From positions 4,588,001-4,652,000 of the forward strand of contig NZ_CP087134.1 in the NCBI RefSeq assembly GCF_020911925.1: DNA of 64,000 nucleotides, given 5' to 3'. The notes beneath the pieces were generated by a model that was not told the DNA's origin, did not search any database, and worked only from the letters and a program-made list of their open reading frames with translations. The stretch is from Flavobacterium cupriresistens (GTDB lineage Bacteria > Bacteroidota > Bacteroidia > Flavobacteriales > Flavobacteriaceae). The position numbers and the translations under genes are program-made. Below are positions 43,701-51,022 of this stretch, in pieces. Position 1 is the first letter of the stretch. The number at the start of each line of letters is the position of its first letter.

Positions 43701-46700
43701 GACTCACTAATTTCTTTATTTAAAACAAAAGAAACATTTGATCCTGCTGTACTCTGCACAGAAGGACGTGCATAATCTGTTGGCAATGCCAGTGTAGCCA
43801 CTCCCTGTAACTTCTCTTCCCAATACGCTAATTGAGATTCTAAAACAGCTCCTTCGAGATATTTTCTTTGCCAGATTGCATAATCGGAATATTGCAGAGT
43901 AAGTTCAGGTAAAACTGTTTCTGTTGCTGTTGCTGTAGCACTTCCTGATTGTAAGGCATTGTAAAGTTCCATGAATTCATTCACCAAAATACCACTTGAC
44001 CAACCATCACTGGCAATGTGATGAAACACACAAGCCAGTACGTACTTTTGATTTCCTAAATCATAAAGACAACTTCTTAACTTATAATCCGTTGATAAAT
44101 CAAAAGGTGTTATAAGGTACGTTTTAACAGCACTTTCTAATAAAGATTCTGTTGTTTTAACCTGATCCAATATCCAGTCTTCTGCAGGTATTATTTGCTG
44201 ATAACCTACACCAGCCTCCGATAAAAGAATGGTACGAAGTACCTCATGACGAGATACAATAGTCTGCAGGGTTTTCTCTAAAATCGATACTTCTAATTCC
44301 CCTTCCAAACGCAACACCACAGGAATATGATATTCTGTACTACCTTGCAGCTGATCTAAAAACCACAAACGTTCCTGACTGAAAGACAATGGAATACGCT
44401 CGGGACGATCCTCTGAAACAATAGTCGGCAGTAGTACTCCCTCGGATTGATCTGATACATGAGCTCCTAAAGTTGCTATAGTTGTATGTTCAAATACTTC
44501 TCTTACTGATATCTCAAGAACCATTTCTTTACGAATCATCGATACCAATCGGGTAGCCAATAAACTATGACCACCCAATTCGAAGAAGTTATCATAAATC
44601 CCCACTTTTTCTATACCCAATAAGTTTTGCCAGATAACAGCCAATTGCCTTTCTATGTCTGTACGTGGCGCAACATAGGCCTGACTGGACAAATAGGAAC
44701 TATCCGGATCCGGTAACGCTTTTCTGTCCAATTTACCATTTGAAGTCAAAGGCAGCTGATCCAGTTCAACCCAGATCATCGGAACCATATACTCGGGTAA
44801 ACTTAATTTTAATTGTTCTTGTAAAGCTGTTTTATCGAGTTTGTTCTCTGAAACTACATAACCAACCAAACGTTTGTTACCTGCTGTATCTTCTTTGGCC
44901 AATACACAACTCTGGATCACAGATTCTAATGAAGATAAGGCATTCTCGATCTCACCGAGTTCAATACGATGGCCTCGAATCTTTACCTGATCGTCTTTCC
45001 TGCCGATATATTCTATGGTACCGTCAGCGAGCCAGCGTGCCAAATCGCCTGTTTTATAAATTCGCTCTGCTTCTATAAATGGATTTGCAATAAACTTCTC
45101 TTGCGTTAATTCTGCTCTGTTCAAATAACCGCGAGCCAACTGAACTCCGCCAATATGCAATTCTCCAATTATACCACAAGGCAATATCGCATTATGATCA
45201 TCTAATATGTACAACTGAACATTAGCAATGGCTTTACCGATAATTACTTTTTTCGAGAAATCTAACTTTTGAGCTGTAATCCAGATAGTAGCCTCTGTTG
45301 GTCCATATAAATTCCAAACCTCTTTACTAATAGAAGTAAGGCTGTTTTTTAAGGATTCCTTAATCGCTTCTCCTCCGCTTAGAATCTTTACTTCTTCCTT
45401 GTTCTGCCAACCCGTATCAACAAGCATTTGCCAAGTCGATGGAGTTGCCTGCATAAAATCAGGGTGATAATGAGCGATAGCAGATTGAAGCTCATCGCCA
45501 TCTCTTATTGTTGCATTATTTAAAACGATAACTTTTGCACCTAACAAAAGTGGCGCGAAAAACTCTAAGTAAAAGATATCAAAAGTATAGGTGGTCACTG
45601 AAAGAAAACTCTCGAGGTCTTCCATTTCTAAGCGGCCAATCATGCTTTGTAAAAAATTAAACAGGCTAACATGATCAATACAGACTCCCTTAGGTTTGCC
45701 GGTACTTCCTGAAGTATAAATCACATAGGCCAAATCACCTGGAGCTACTGCAATACCGGAATTTTCTGTTGCATATTTTGAGATCTTATCCCAATGCGTG
45801 TCCAGTAAAACAACATTACCGGTTGTATGTTCTGCTATTGTTTTATGACTCGCTGCGCTGCTTAACACCAGATTTATACCAGCATCACTCACCATATAGG
45901 CCATACGATCCTCAGGATAATCGGGATCTATTGGCACATAAGCACCTCCTGATTTTAAGACTCCTAAGATTCCAACCAACATCTCCAAACTACGTTCCAC
46001 GCAAATACCCACAAGAGTATCAGCTTGAACTCCCTGCTCTCTTAAATAATGTCCTAATTGATTGGACTTCTCATTTAATTCTTTATAACTTAATTCTTCT
46101 CCTTCATAAACCACCGCAATGGCGTCAGGAGTATTTTTAACTTGTTCTTCAAACAAATCAAGTATTGTTTTATCTTTTGGATATTCAACTGCTGTGTTAT
46201 TGAAAACATTCAGTAATTGATGTTCTTCTTCTTTTGATAAAACAGTTAAAGTATTTATAGTTAACTCTTCGCTTTTTAGACCTTCTAAAAGTTCTCTCAA
46301 AGCATTTTCCATATAAACAAGGATACGGTCTGCTCCTATACTCTGGTCAATTTGAGCTGTTAAGCTAAAATGATCTCCATAATCATCTACACTTAATGTA
46401 AATGGATAATTGGTGCGTTCCTGATTTTCAAGAACCGTTATCCCGGAATCAAACTCATTTGCACGGTCCTCTTCTGATAAAGACGGTGTCGAGTGACGGT
46501 AATTCAATATCGCACTAAAAAGGGCTTTATCATTGCCTATACCACTCCAATCCTGAATATGTGATAAAGGCGTTTGTTCATAGGACAATAAATCCTGTAA
46601 CAGCCCTTTCACCTGATTCAAATATTCTGATGTGTTTCCTTTTAATTCCAATAACACCGGTAAGGTATTGATAAATAACCCTAAAGAATCTGCGGCTCCT

Positions 46701-49700
46701 AGAGAACCTTGAAGTCTTCCCGAGAACAAAGAGCCAAAAATCGCATAGTCCTTATTACTACACTTCCCTACTACCAATCCGTAAGCGGCATGAAACAAAA
46801 CTGCCGGACTTATGGCGTGCATTACACCCAATTTGCGTAATTCTGTACTTAAATCTTTGGAGAGCACTACATGAGATTCTTCAATCCCCTTACCATCTCC
46901 TAAAACATTCGATAATCCAAAAGGATAGGTTGGTTCTTCGATTGCGCCAAATAAAGTTTTAAAATAAGCCCCTCCATCATTTACTGATTGGGCGTGTAAA
47001 GTATGACCTATAAAATCACGGTACAAAACAGGAACTCCTAAACTGGCTTTATTTCCTGATAAATACATCGTAATCTCGGATATGATTTTCTCCATACCCA
47101 CGTGGTCAATTATTAAGTGGTGTTGGTATACAATCAAATAATAACAACCATTCTGGGTATCATCTGCTGATTTCAACTGCAGTAATGGTGCTTTTGTAAC
47201 ATCCATCCAATATCCTCCAGGGGCTATCAGAAGCTCTAATTGGGGTAAAACTGCTTCAGAACGATCCAACTCTAAGTTTTCAATCCATAAAGGCGCTTTA
47301 CGTAAAACAACCTGAACGGCTTTTGGTAAACCTGAACTTAAAATACAGGTACGTAAAACATCATGACGGTTCACTACAAATTGTAAGGCCTCTATGAAAG
47401 AATCTCGTTTACTCTGATCTGAAAAAGAAAGCAAATTTGGCAGAACATAAGGGTCTCCCTGTTTAGAATCACTCATCAAATGATGAAAATGAATCCCTTC
47501 CTGTAACGGTGATAAAGGATAGATGTCTTCTATGTTAGAAACACCTCCCGTTACAGTTGCCAGTATGCTGTCCAGATCACTCTGACTCAAATCAGCCAAA
47601 GGAACCATTGCTGGGGTAATAACATCGCTATTAACTGTTATACCATTGGCCGGAACACGATACACTAAAGATAAAGAAGATAACTTCTCACTCATTAAAG
47701 CTATCGTTGGTCCTGCAAAAATATCTTTTACTCTAATATGAAAATCTAACTTCTGTAAACGAGAAATCAACTGAACAGCCAATAAACTATGACCACCCAA
47801 TTCGAAGAAGTTATCATAAACTCCAACCTTTTCTATTCCCAATAAGTTTTGCCAAATGGTAGCCAATTGTTGTTCCGTCTCTGTGCGAGGCGCAACATAC
47901 TCCTCTGTAGAAAGATCTGAATTATCCGGATTCGGTAACGCTTTCTTGTCCAATTTACCATTAGACGTTAAAGGCATTTTATCCAGTTCAACCCAGATCA
48001 TCGGAACCATATATTCGGGTAAGCTTAATTTTAATTGATCCTGTAAAGCTGTTTTATCTAGTTTGTTCTCTGAAACTACATAACCCACCAGGCGTTTATT
48101 ACCTCCTGTATCTTCCTTGGCTAATACACAACATTGGGTAACCGATTCCAATAAGGACAAAGCATTTTCGATCTCTCCCAATTCTATACGATAACCACGG
48201 ATCTTTACCTGATTATCCTTTCTTCCAATATATTCAATATTTCCATCGGCAAGCCAGCGTCCTAAGTCACCTGATCTATACAAGCGGTCTCCTGCTACAA
48301 AAGGATTTGTGATAAACTTCTCTTGCGTTAATTCTTCTCTGTTTAAATATCCTCTTGCAACTCCTGAACCTCCTACACATAACTCTCCAATAACGCCTAC
48401 CGGTACTAAATTTAGATTGGCATCTAAAATATAACATCCTAAAGTAGGGATCGCTGAACCAATAGCACTAACCGAACTTAACATATCTGAACTTGTTAGC
48501 TCTTTATAGGTAACGTGAACCGTAGTCTCGGTAATACCATACATGTTAATCATTTTACAAGATGGATATAATGCTTTCCAATTTTGTAAATAAACAGGGT
48601 TTAATGCCTCTCCTCCAAAAATCACATATCTGATCGCATGATCAAAATTCTCGGATAAGAATGCTTCCTGAAGCGCATAAAAAGATCCCGGAGTCTGGTT
48701 TAAAACCGTTACTCCTTCAGTGATCAATAATTCTTTAAACGAAATAGCGTCTTTGGTTACTGCTTTTGGAACCACTACCAAACGGCCTCCATGAAGCAAG
48801 GCTCCATACATTTCCCATACCGAGAAATCAAAACAAAACGAATGAAACAGCGTCCAGACATCATGAGTTCCGAAATCAAATAAACAGGATTCATTTTTAA
48901 ACAAACGAACTACATTACTATGGGTAATCAAAACTCCTTTTGGATTACCTGTACTTCCTGAAGTATAAATCACATAAGCCAGATGATCCGGTGCCACTAC
49001 AACACTTAAGTTTTCTGTTGAATAGTTTGAAATCTTGTCCCAATCTGTATCTAACAATACAACATTGATCTCTGCGTATTCCTCCAGTACTTTATGACTT
49101 GCTACACTGCTCAATACTAAATTAATTCCGGCATCACCCACCATATAAGCAATACGGTCTGTTGGATAATCCGGATCGATTGGCACATAAGCCCCTCCTG
49201 ATTTTAAGATTCCCAAGATTCCAATCAGCATCTCCAAACCACGCTCTACGCAGATCCCCACAAGGGTGTCTGGCTGAACGCCTTGTTCTCTTAAATAAGA
49301 TCCTAGTTGATTGGACCTTTCATTTAATTCTCTATAACTTAATTTGGCTCCTTCATAAACCACCGCAATGGCATCAGGAGTATTTTTAACCTGCTCTTCA
49401 AATAAAGCAACTATAGTTTTATCCTTTGGATACTTAACTGCCGTATTATTGAAAACATTCAACAATTGATCTTCTTCCTTTGCAGTAAGCATTAAAAGAC
49501 TATCTATTGACTGGTTGATATTATTCACAATACCTGCCAATAACTGCTGATAATGCAACAACATACGATCAATCGTCGCTTTATCAAATAAAGCGGTACA
49601 ATAGACCACATCCAATGCAATACCATTTTTCTTTTCGGATACATTCAACATTAAATCAGACTTTGAAGTTACAGTGTCAAACTCATAGTTTGAAAGCGTA

Positions 49701-51007
49701 AGATCCTTTAAGTCTAATTCACCTGAACCTTCGGGTGTATTTTGCAACACAAACATCACCTGAAATAAAGGGCTCATACTCCTGTCGCGGGTCGTAACCA
49801 CACGCTCCACTATCTTCTCAAATGGAACCAACTGATGATCATAACTGTCCAATGTAGTCGCTTTAACTTCTGCTAAAAGTTCTTTGAAACTTGGATTGCC
49901 TCCCAAATCACTGCGAAGGGCCAAGGTATTAACAAAAAATCCAATCATACCCTCTAACTCCGACTGGGTACGGTTTGCGATCGGCGTTCCTACACAGATA
50001 TCATCTTGCCCGCTATAACGCGACAACAATACCTTAAAAACAGACAGCATCACCATAAACAAGGTAACACCTTCTTTTTGGCATAAAATATTTAAAGACT
50101 CACTAATTTCTTTATTTAAAACAACAGAAACACTTGATCCTGCTGTACTCTGCTCAGATGGACGAGCATAATCTGTTGGTAATGCCAGCGTAGCTACTCC
50201 CTGAAGTTTCTCTTCCCAATACGATAATTGAGATTCCAAAACAGTTCCTGTCAGATACTTTCTTTGCCAAATTGCATAATCGGAATATTGTAAACTAAGT
50301 TCCGGAAGTACGGCAGTTCGGCCAGATCGCAAAGCGCTGTAAAGCTCCATGAACTCATTCACCAAAATACTCTCAGACCAACCATCACTGGCAATATGAT
50401 GAAAGACACACACCAATATATACTTTTGATCTCCTAAATCGTATAAGCCTCCTCTTAATTTATAATCCTTTGCTAAATCAAAAGGGGTCATTAAATAATC
50501 CTGTAGATTACTTTCAAATGATGATGCACTTTCTATTTTAAACTGGTCTAACATCCAGTCCTTTTCACTTATAACTTCTTGATAACCTAACCCGTCCTCT
50601 GACAACAGCATGGTACGAAGTACCTCATGACGAGATACAATGGTCTGCAAGGTTTGTTCTAAAATCAATACGTCTAATTCTCCTTCCAAACGCAATGCAA
50701 TAGGAATATGATATTCTGAACTGCCCTGCAGCTGATCTAAAAACCACAAACGTTCCTGACTAAAAGACAATGGAATACGGGCAGCATCATCCTTGGTATG
50801 CGGAGTGATTTTTTTCAATAATTCACCTACCGTATCTTCATTTTCTAACCCTTCCAAATATTTAATAATACCAGCCTTATTCTCTCTTATTTCTAAAATA
50901 AGTTCAGGATCAATTTCAGAATTTGCTTTAATATTTAATGAACCATCTATTAATACTAGCTTTATTTTTTCTTTATCTAATTTTCTAAAAAAACTTAAAA
51001 ATTCCAT
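31583..51007 (-). CDS. NRPS gene 2: six-module synthetase (6474 aa), Thr-Gly-Ser-Val-Gly-Thr predicted
   Basis: The frame is intact from the ATG at 51005-51007 to the stop at 31583. Carrier-protein Ser residues are at 1074, 2148, 3206, 4286, 5360 and 6418. Residues 1 to about 52 form a TubC-like docking domain very similar to that of gene 3. C domains are LCL (modules 1, 3, 6), dual E/C (modules 2, 5) and a divergent type (module 4, HHAIMDGWS). Module 3 has FFEIGGDSI at its PCP where every other module has GGHSL. PCP positions in modules 1-3 and 4-6 are offset by exactly 3212 residues, which fits an internal three-module duplication. The protein ends in SIDEFSMHIEL with no thioesterase. The ATG follows the gene 1 stop by 15 bases with no Shine-Dalgarno sequence, so co-transcription and coupled translation with gene 1 are likely. 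Confidence 0.97.
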   Translation of the reverse strand: MEFLSFFRKLDKEKIKLVLIDGSLNIKANSEIDPELILEIRENKAGIIKYLEGLENEDTVGELLKKITPHTKDDAARIPLSFSQERLWFLDQLQGSSEYHIPIALRLEGELDVLILEQTLQTIVSRHEVLRTMLLSEDGLGYQEVISEKDWMLDQFKIESASSFESNLQDYLMTPFDLAKDYKLRGGLYDLGDQKYILVCVFHHIASDGWSESILVNEFMELYSALRSGRTAVLPELSLQYSDYAIWQRKYLTGTVLESQLSYWEEKLQGVATLALPTDYARPSEQSTAGSSVSVVLNKEISESLNILCQKEGVTLFMVMLSVFKVLLSRYSGQDDICVGTPIANRTQSELEGMIGFFVNTLALRSDLGGNPSFKELLAEVKATTLDSYDHQLVPFEKIVERVVTTRDRSMSPLFQVMFVLQNTPEGSGELDLKDLTLSNYEFDTVTSKSDLMLNVSEKKNGIALDVVYCTALFDKATIDRMLLHYQQLLAGIVNNINQSIDSLLMLTAKEEDQLLNVFNNTAVKYPKDKTIVALFEEQVKNTPDAIAVVYEGAKLSYRELNERSNQLGSYLREQGVQPDTLVGICVERGLEMLIGILGILKSGGAYVPIDPDYPTDRIAYMVGDAGINLVLSSVASHKVLEEYAEINVVLLDTDWDKISNYSTENLSVVVAPDHLAYVIYTSGSTGNPKGVLITHSNVVRLFKNESCLFDFGTHDVWTLFHSFCFDFSVWEMYGALLHGGRLVVVPKAVTKDAISFKELLITEGVTVLNQTPGSFYALQEAFLSENFDHAIRYVIFGGEALNPVYLQNWKALYPSCKMINMYGITETTVHVTYKELTSSDMLSSVSAIGSAIPTLGCYILDANLNLVPVGVIGELCVGGSGVARGYLNREELTQEKFITNPFVAGDRLYRSGDLGRWLADGNIEYIGRKDNQVKIRGYRIELGEIENALSLLESVTQCCVLAKEDTGGNKRLVGYVVSENKLDKTALQDQLKLSLPEYMVPMIWVELDKMPLTSNGKLDKKALPNPDNSDLSTEEYVAPRTETEQQLATIWQNLLGIEKVGVYDNFFELGGHSLLAVQLISRLQKLDFHIRVKDIFAGPTIALMSEKLSSLSLVYRVPANGITVNSDVITPAMVPLADLSQSDLDSILATVTGGVSNIEDIYPLSPLQEGIHFHHLMSDSKQGDPYVLPNLLSFSDQSKRDSFIEALQFVVNRHDVLRTCILSSGLPKAVQVVLRKAPLWIENLELDRSEAVLPQLELLIAPGGYWMDVTKAPLLQLKSADDTQNGCYYLIVYQHHLIIDHVGMEKIISEITMYLSGNKASLGVPVLYRDFIGHTLHAQSVNDGGAYFKTLFGAIEEPTYPFGLSNVLGDGKGIEESHVVLSKDLSTELRKLGVMHAISPAVLFHAAYGLVVGKCSNKDYAIFGSLFSGRLQGSLGAADSLGLFINTLPVLLELKGNTSEYLNQVKGLLQDLLSYEQTPLSHIQDWSGIGNDKALFSAILNYRHSTPSLSEEDRANEFDSGITVLENQERTNYPFTLSVDDYGDHFSLTAQIDQSIGADRILVYMENALRELLEGLKSEELTINTLTVLSKEEEHQLLNVFNNTAVEYPKDKTILDLFEEQVKNTPDAIAVVYEGEELSYKELNEKSNQLGHYLREQGVQADTLVGICVERSLEMLVGILGVLKSGGAYVPIDPDYPEDRMAYMVSDAGINLVLSSAASHKTIAEHTTGNVVLLDTHWDKISKYATENSGIAVAPGDLAYVIYTSGSTGKPKGVCIDHVSLFNFLQSMIGRLEMEDLESFLSVTTYTFDIFYLEFFAPLLLGAKVIVLNNATIRDGDELQSAIAHYHPDFMQATPSTWQMLVDTGWQNKEEVKILSGGEAIKESLKNSLTSISKEVWNLYGPTEATIWITAQKLDFSKKVIIGKAIANVQLYILDDHNAILPCGIIGELHIGGVQLARGYLNRAELTQEKFIANPFIEAERIYKTGDLARWLADGTIEYIGRKDDQVKIRGHRIELGEIENALSSLESVIQSCVLAKEDTAGNKRLVGYVVSENKLDKTALQEQLKLSLPEYMVPMIWVELDQLPLTSNGKLDRKALPDPDSSYLSSQAYVAPRTDIERQLAVIWQNLLGIEKVGIYDNFFELGGHSLLATRLVSMIRKEMVLEISVREVFEHTTIATLGAHVSDQSEGVLLPTIVSEDRPERIPLSFSQERLWFLDQLQGSTEYHIPVVLRLEGELEVSILEKTLQTIVSRHEVLRTILLSEAGVGYQQIIPAEDWILDQVKTTESLLESAVKTYLITPFDLSTDYKLRSCLYDLGNQKYVLACVFHHIASDGWSSGILVNEFMELYNALQSGSATATATETVLPELTLQYSDYAIWQRKYLEGAVLESQLAYWEEKLQGVATLALPTDYARPSVQSTAGSNVSFVLNKEISESINALAQREGVTLFMLLLSAFKVLLSRYSGQDDICVGTPIANRTQSELEGMIGFFVNTLALRTDLGDNPSFSELLERVKETTLESYDHQLAPFEKVVERVVTTRDRSMSPVFQTMFVLQNAQSGLEQTTRGLQNVSLSAYDFDVVTAQFDLTLNVAESNNGIVLNLNYCTALFDKATIERMLLHYQELLTGIVSDINQPINGLSILTTGEQHQLLDVFNNTAVDYPKDKTLVTLFEEQVKNTPDAIAVVYEGAKLSYKELNEKSNQLGSYLREQGVEPDTLVGICVERGLEMLIGILGILKSGGAYVPIDPDYPQDRIAYMVDDAGMKVVLSSAASHKVLEEYSAINVVLLDTDWDKISGYSTENLSVVVAPNHLAYVIYTSGSTGRPKGVMNEHGGIVNRLLWTQSHYQLTAEDTILQKTSFSFDVSVWELLWSVICGAKLVFAKPEGHKDALYLKELIEQNNITTIHFVPSMLSVFLSSIELGDCSSLQRVLCSGEALQLDHVSLFREKFNNVRLDNLYGPTEAAIDVSSWEVPLEGHLSSVLIGKPVANTSLYVLDEAHELLPLGVTGELCIGGIQVARGYWNKEELTQEKFIANPFVEGERIYKTGDLARWLPDGNIEYIGRKDNQVKIRGYRIELGEIENTLALLESVTQCCVLAKEDASGNKRLVGYVVSEGKLNKTDLQDQLKLSLPEYMVPMIWVELDQMPLTSNGKLDKKALPDPDGSELSSKEYVAPRTETERQLVAIWQNVLGIEKVGVYDNFFEIGGDSIISIRLISKINETFKKRIQLLDLFKYSTIERFAISALNDDTHDAKTEQLYQSVDSEIEKLSLSIRNSMENSDLIEDIYPMTDVQQGMIMESLVDPGLGVFHDQMTFPFKDDSFDFAKFEKAMALLIEKHSIFRTSFNFSDYEQPVQIVYKNVSFDIEQRDLSLFDKKEQERKIEAFLISERAIPFSIEEGALYRFTVFTIDAHTKLFVYQFHHAIMDGWSLATFTTELYKTYFELKKGNNSFSSEIACNQRDYIIKELMAKQDVEAISFWKEELTGYKYLDIFLEETRVTEYYTKRYDLSFLNDLKKQCKEHNLTLKSVFFGVYIYALKLLTHETELTVGLAANNRPSVEDGDKILGCFLNTIPVRYIFESEGSWLSYFKSVEEKMNEIKRYSHLTFFEIKRLIGVDRDDSFFDVLFNYVDFHVYNEITPENFSTGVLLPDTNDEGKEDIKNSSFERTSSGLNLTINLTGTTGFEVQYSMYKNLNSEISLERFHSYLNNILDCFRNKPEASVSMDSILSKEESDQLLDVFNNTAVEYPKDKTILALFEEQVKNTPDAIAVVYEGEELSYKELNEKSNQLGHYLRGQGVQSDTFIGICVERSLEMMVGILGILKSGSVYVPIDPDYPSDRIAYMIDDAGMKLVLSSTASHKVLEEYTAINVVLLDTDWDAISGYSTENPGIEVTPDDLAYVIYTSGSTGRPKGVMVTHGNIVSLSTSCDYLSLNSETVWLSTGSISFDATTIEFWGTLLNGGQLIVASINTLLNSVSLKELLIERKVNTLWMTASWFHQVVESDLSLFEPLDYLIVGGDVVLFNYTNKLKELYPNLKVVNGYGPTENTTFSTTYTIDNITNKNLPIGKPINNSVAYILDANLNLVPIGVIGELCVGGSGVARGYLNQVELTQEKFITNPFVSGDRLYRSGDLVRWLADGNIEYIGRKDDQVKIRGYRIELGEIENALSLLESVTQCCVLAKEDASGNKRLVAYVVSENKLDKTALQDQLKLSLPEYMVPMIWIGLDKMPLTSNGKLDKKALPNPDNSDLSTEEYVAPRTETEQQLAVIWQNLLGIEKVGVYDNFFELGGHSLLAVQLISRLQKLDFHIRVKDIFAGPTIALMSEKLSSLSLVYRVPANGITVDSDVITPAMVPLTDLSQSDLDSIMATVRGGITNIADIYPLSPLQEGIHFHHLMSDPKEGDPYVLPSLLSFTDQGKRDSFIEALQFVVNRHDVLRTSILSSGLPRAVQVVLREAPLWVEHLELDHSKAVLPQLELLIAPGGYWMDVTKAPLLQLKSADDTQNGCYYLIVYQHHLIIDHVGMEKIISEITMYLSGNIASLGVPVLYRDFIGHTLHAQSVNDGASYFKSLFGAIEEPTYPFGLSNVLGDGKGIEESHIVLSKDLSAELRKLGVMHAISPAVLFHAAYGLVVGKCSNKDYAIFGSLFSGRLQGSLGAADSLGLFINTLPVLLELKGNTSEYLNQVKGLLQDLLSYEQTPLSHIQDWSGIGNDKALFSAILNYRHSTPSLSEEDRANEFDSGITVLENQERTNYPFTLSVDDYGDHFSLTAQIDQSIGADRILVYMENALRELLEGLKSEELTINTLTVLSKEEEHQLLNVFNNTVVEYPKDKTILDLFEEQVKNTPDAIAVVYEGEELSYKELNEKSNQLGHYLREQGVQADTLVGICVERSLEMLVGILGVLKSGGAYVPIDPDYPQDRMAYMVSDASINLVLSSAASYKTIAEHTSGNVVLLDTDWDSISGYSTENSGIAVAPDDLAYVIYTSGSTGKPKGVCIDHVSLFNFLQSMIGRLEMEDLKSFLSVTTYTFDIFYLEFFAPLLLGAKVIVLNNATIRDGDELQSAIAHYHPDFMQATPSTWQMLVDTGWQNKEEVKILSGGEAIKESLKNNLTSISKEVWNLYGPTEATIYITAQKLDFSKKVIIGKAIANVQLYILDDHNAILPCGIIGELHIGGVQLARGYLNRAELTKEKFIANPFVEAERIYKTGDLARWLADGTIEYIGRKDDQVKIRGHRIELGEIENALSSLESVIQSCVLAKEDTAGNKRLVGYVVSENKLDKTVLQEQLKLSLPEYMVPMIWVELDQLPLTSNGKLDRKALPDPDSSDLSSQAYVAPRTDTERQLAVIWQNLLGIVKVGIYDNFFELGGHSLLATRLVSMIRKEMVLEISVREVFEHTTIAALGAHVSDQSEGVLLPTIVSEDRPERIPMSFSQERLWFLDQLQGSTEYHIPVVLRLEGELEVSILEQTLQTIVSRHEVLRTILLSEAGVGYQQIIPAEDWILDQVKTTESLLEGAVKTYLIAPFDLSKDYKLRSGLFDLGNQKYVLTCVFHHIASDGWSSGILVNEFMELYSALQSGSATATATVLPELTLQYSDYAIWQRKYLEGAVLESQLSYWEEKLQGVATLALPTDYARPSVQSTAGSNVSFVFNKELSESINALAQREGVTLFMMLLSAFKVLLSRYSGQDDICVGTPIANRTQSELEGMIGFFVNTLALRTDLGDNPSFSELLERVKETTLESYDHQLAPFEKVVERVVTTRDRSMSPVFQTMFVLQNAQSGLEQTTRGLQNVNLSAYDFDVVTAQFDLTLNVVESNNGIVLNLNYCTALFDKVTIERMLLHYQELLTGIVSDSNQPINTLSILTTGEEHQLLDVFNNTAVDYPKDKTLVTLFEEQVKNTPDAIAVVYEGAKLSYKELNERSNQLGSYLREQGVQVDTLVGICVERGLEMLVGILGILKSGGAYVPIDPDYPEDRIAYMVDDAGMKVVLSSAASHKVLEEYSAINVVLLDTDWDKISNYSTENLSVVVAPDHLAYVIYTSGSTGNPKGVLITHSNVVRLFKNESCLFDFGTHDVWTLFHSFCFDFSVWEMYGALLHGGRLVVVPKAVTKDAISFKELLISEGVTVLNQTPGSFYALQEAFLSESFDHAIRYVIFGGEALNPVYLQNWKALYPSCKMINMYGITETTVHVTYKELTSSDMLSSVSAIGSAIPTLGCYILDANLNLVPVGVIGELCVGGAGVARGYLNREELTQEKFITNPFVAGDRLYRSGDLGRWLADGSIEYIGRKDNQVKIRGYRIELGEIENALSLLESVTQCCVLAKEDVSGNKRLVGYVVLEGSLNKEVLQEQLKLSLPEYMVPMIWVELDQMPLTSNGKLDKKALPDPDNSQLSSKEYVEPRTDTERQLVEIWQNLLGIEKVGIYDNFFELGGHSLLVTRLVSIIRDELSIEVPIQEIFKFSTVDELSSYLHYKIINFNDSIDEFSMHIEL
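31743..32998. repeat. 1256-bp identical block, copy 1 (3' end of gene 2)
   Basis: Offset by exactly 19440 from 51183-52438. Line-by-line comparison shows no mismatch. The block covers the Thr A domain from its GSTG loop onward plus the PCP up to the Ser region. Both flanks diverge sharply. Confidence 0.93.
33000..37850. repeat. Two-module repeat in gene 2, copy 2 (modules 5-6)
   Basis: Covers dual C-Gly-PCP and the following LCL C domain. It is highly similar to about 42630-47486 (offset 9636, or 9630 beyond the Thr-Ala codon repeat). Limits are approximate. Confidence 0.75.
34793..38014 (-). other. Gene 2 module 5: C(dual E/C)-A(Gly)-PCP
   Basis: Residues 4332-5405, PCP Ser 5360. Pocket DILQLGLIYK, the Gly code with Tyr (codon 35645-35647) in place of Trp at the ninth position; two adjacent bases differ from module 2. 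Gly is still the best call. An LCL domain follows. Confidence 0.82.
38015..41254 (-). other. Gene 2 module 4: C(divergent)-A(Val)-PCP
   Basis: Residues 3252-4331, PCP Ser 4286. The C domain (about 3265-3710, catalytic His 3419 in HHAIMDGWS) starts IEDIYPMTDVQQGM and is only distantly related to all other C domains here. The pocket reads DAIWIGGTFK, next to the Val code DAFWIGGTFK. A dual C domain follows, so D-Val is predicted. The A domain is a near copy of those in gene 1. Confidence 0.82.
41255..44428 (-). other. Gene 2 module 3: C(LCL)-A(Ser)-PCP(GGDSI)
   Basis: Residues 2194-3251. Pocket DVWHLSLIDK, Ser. The carrier protein differs from all others: FFEIGGDSIISIRL with Ser 3206. The GGDS form is usually seen on carriers that hand over to an epimerization or other specialised domain. 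The C domain contains a short Thr-Ala repeat (SATATATET) in a loop. Confidence 0.87.
42630..47486. repeat. Two-module repeat in gene 2, copy 1 (modules 2-3)
   Basis: Partner of 33000-37850. The blocks differ by two codons in the Thr-Ala loop and by scattered substitutions. Confidence 0.75.
44429..47650 (-). other. Gene 2 module 2: C(dual E/C)-A(Gly)-PCP
   Basis: Residues 1120-2193, PCP Ser 2148. The pocket reads DILQLGLIWK (FDIFYLE, FMQATPS, ILSGG, WNLYGPTEATIW), the established Gly code. The next C domain is LCL, which suits an achiral donor. The module is duplicated as module 5. Confidence 0.88.
47651..51007 (-). other. Gene 2 module 1: docking-C(LCL)-A(Thr)-PCP
   Basis: Residues 1-1119, catalytic His 204, PCP Ser 1074. 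Pocket DFWNIGMVHK, Thr. A dual C domain follows, so D-(allo-)Thr is predicted. Much of the C and A DNA parallels the first module of gene 3, so the two gene starts share an origin. Confidence 0.88.
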
Positions 51008-51022
51008 ATTCTATTTACTAAA

